Assembly (NCBI GenBank): GCA_050050615.1 | Contig: JASFTV010000004.1 | Coordinates: forward strand, 1 to 32,938 | DNA: 32,938 bases | Direction of reading: 5' to 3' | Source of the DNA: JASFTV01 sp050050615 | Lineage (GTDB): Bacteria; Desulfobacterota; DSM-4660; Desulfatiglandales; HGW-15 | Part shown: positions 32,198 through 32,938 of the stretch, piece after piece | Position numbering within the stretch: position 1 is the first letter of the stretch | How the letters are laid out: the number at the start of each line of letters is the position of its first letter | Notes under the pieces: model-generated | Told to the model about the DNA's origin: nothing | The model's input: only the letters and a program-made list of their open reading frames with translations | Databases searched by the model: none | Position numbers and translations under genes: made by a program

Positions 32198-32938
32198 TCT
32201 TTGATCCTACGCTGTTCAGAATGAAGGCATTGGGGAACTCCTCGGAAAAACGCTCGACCGCATTCCATCCGGTGCAATGCATGGGCACCACGACTTTCGG
32301 GTCCATCCCTTTCAACGTCACGATCGTCTCTTCAATGATCGATTCAAATGATGGCCCTGAAAGGTGAAATCCTCCCAAAACACCATGTATTCTCTCGATC
32401 CCAGTCGTCTTCTTTGCAAACAGAAGGGTATTGATGATCCCCGCATGGCTGCAACCAGAGATCACCACCAAGCCTTTGTCTCTCAGGTGGATAACCAGAG
32501 CCTGATCATCGGGTATCCGATCTTTCTCTATTTTTCCGTTTTTCTCCACGAGCGCATTGGGCAGTCCTTTTTCAAACGCTGTGCTACGTTCTACTTCCCC
32601 GGTGATCATAACCATATCTTCCGCAAGTAATGTAGGCCCTTTCGTTTCTACGATTTCAGCGCCTCGCTCCTCCAGCTCAGCAGCTACCAGGGCTCGCGGG
32701 AACAACAGCATTCTCCCATCATCTAGCCCATAATACCGTGGGAAAATAAAGGCACCAGGGTGAAGGTATAGACGAACCGGCTTGGTCAGTTTGTCAAGCA
32801 GCGTGTAGAGAGACCCGGCATGATCCATGTGGCCGTGGCTCAGGATGATCGCCTCGATCTCCGCTAAGTTGACTTCCAGTTGCTCAACGTTATGGGGAAC
32901 GCCAACAGGGCTGTAGCCCGTGTCAAAAAGCAGCGTAT
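32166..32938 (-). CDS. Metallo-beta-lactamase-fold hydrolase, N-terminus beyond the window
   Basis: The frame runs off the window edge, so the protein start is missing. At the visible N-terminal part TLLFDTG is followed about 25 residues later by SHGHMDHAGS, the H-x-H-x-D-H dinuclear metal motif. An ATG inside that motif at 32828 would be a false start. Further on, VISGCSHAGIINTL supplies the next metal ligand and is characteristic of the group annotated as dihydropterin ribofuranosyl-aminobenzene phosphate synthase-like (COG1237). VVPMHCTGW supplies the last His. Substrates of this group are mostly untested. The 257 visible residues cover nearly the whole fold. The 3' end overlaps the convergent acyl-CoA ligase gene by 32 bases. 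Confidence 0.85.
   Translation of the reverse strand, partial: TLLFDTGYSPVGVPHNVEQLEVNLAEIEAIILSHGHMDHAGSLYTLLDKLTKPVRLYLHPGAFIFPRYYGLDDGRMLLFPRALVAAELEERGAEIVETKGPTLLAEDMVMITGEVERSTAFEKGLPNALVEKNGKIEKDRIPDDQALVIHLRDKGLVVISGCSHAGIINTLLFAKKTTGIERIHGVLGGFHLSGPSFESIIEETIVTLKGMDPKVVVPMHCTGWNAVERFSEEFPNAFILNSVGSKITLLCSQFHE

Noticed and set aside
32166..32828. The metallo-hydrolase starting at the ATG at 32828
   Set aside because: That ATG lies inside the H-x-H-x-D-H metal motif. The frame continues upstream with LLFDTG and SHGH to the window edge, so the true start is outside.

Overview
The window is a bacterial chromosome segment of about 50% G+C. It most likely comes from an anaerobic, metabolically versatile member of the Desulfobacterota (former Deltaproteobacteria). 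That placement is an inference from gene content and rests on no marker gene: TauE- and YeiH-type sulfur-anion transporters, a TRAP transporter next to hydantoinase/oxoprolinase genes, a sigma-54 two-component pair, a radical SAM fusion and an acyl-CoA ligase. No rRNA, tRNA, CRISPR array or intact transposase is visible.

Layout. The left edge holds the tail of an unidentified plus-strand gene. A minus-strand TauE/SafE permease follows, then a minus-strand gene encoding a short-chain dehydrogenase fused to a radical SAM/SPASM domain. From 4.2 to 7.9 kb lies an unusual island: three divergent copies of a roughly 200-residue family that I cannot assign (one plus, two minus), with an alpha/beta hydrolase and a GNAT/FemAB-like acyltransferase. 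From 8 to 11.6 kb are a YeiH-type permease, a Na+/Ca2+ exchanger with a good sigma-70 promoter, and a protein made of a single CBS half-module. From 11.9 to 15.7 kb, on the minus strand, are a Cache-PAS histidine kinase and its sigma-54 response regulator. From 15.7 to 19.1 kb is a gene-poor stretch with a frameshifted receiver pseudogene and repeats, then a CBS-CBS-ACT protein and an orphan zinc-type binding protein.

The right third (19.2-30.1 kb) is a plus-strand, operon-like run: a broken hydantoinase-A fragment touching pyrK, then pyrK-pyrD (class 1B dihydroorotate dehydrogenase type), an alpha/beta-hydrolase-fold protein lacking its Ser and His, HyuA, HyuB, a complete DctPQM TRAP transporter and a single-domain response regulator. 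The sequence suggests uptake of an organic acid or cyclic amide and its ATP-dependent ring opening or carboxylation, with a flavin/Fe-S oxidoreductase possibly involved. The substrate is unknown. An acyl-CoA ligase and a convergent, edge-truncated metallo-beta-lactamase-fold protein end the window.

Three deletion derivatives of one short inverted-repeat element (300, 123 and 77 bp) lie at 30.1, 16.7 and 4.1 kb. They are a MITE-like family that no transposase here explains. The points most worth following up are the three-paralog family, the SDR-radical SAM fusion, the catalytically altered hydrolase inside the HyuAB cluster, the long Cys spacing of PyrK, and the MITE-like family.
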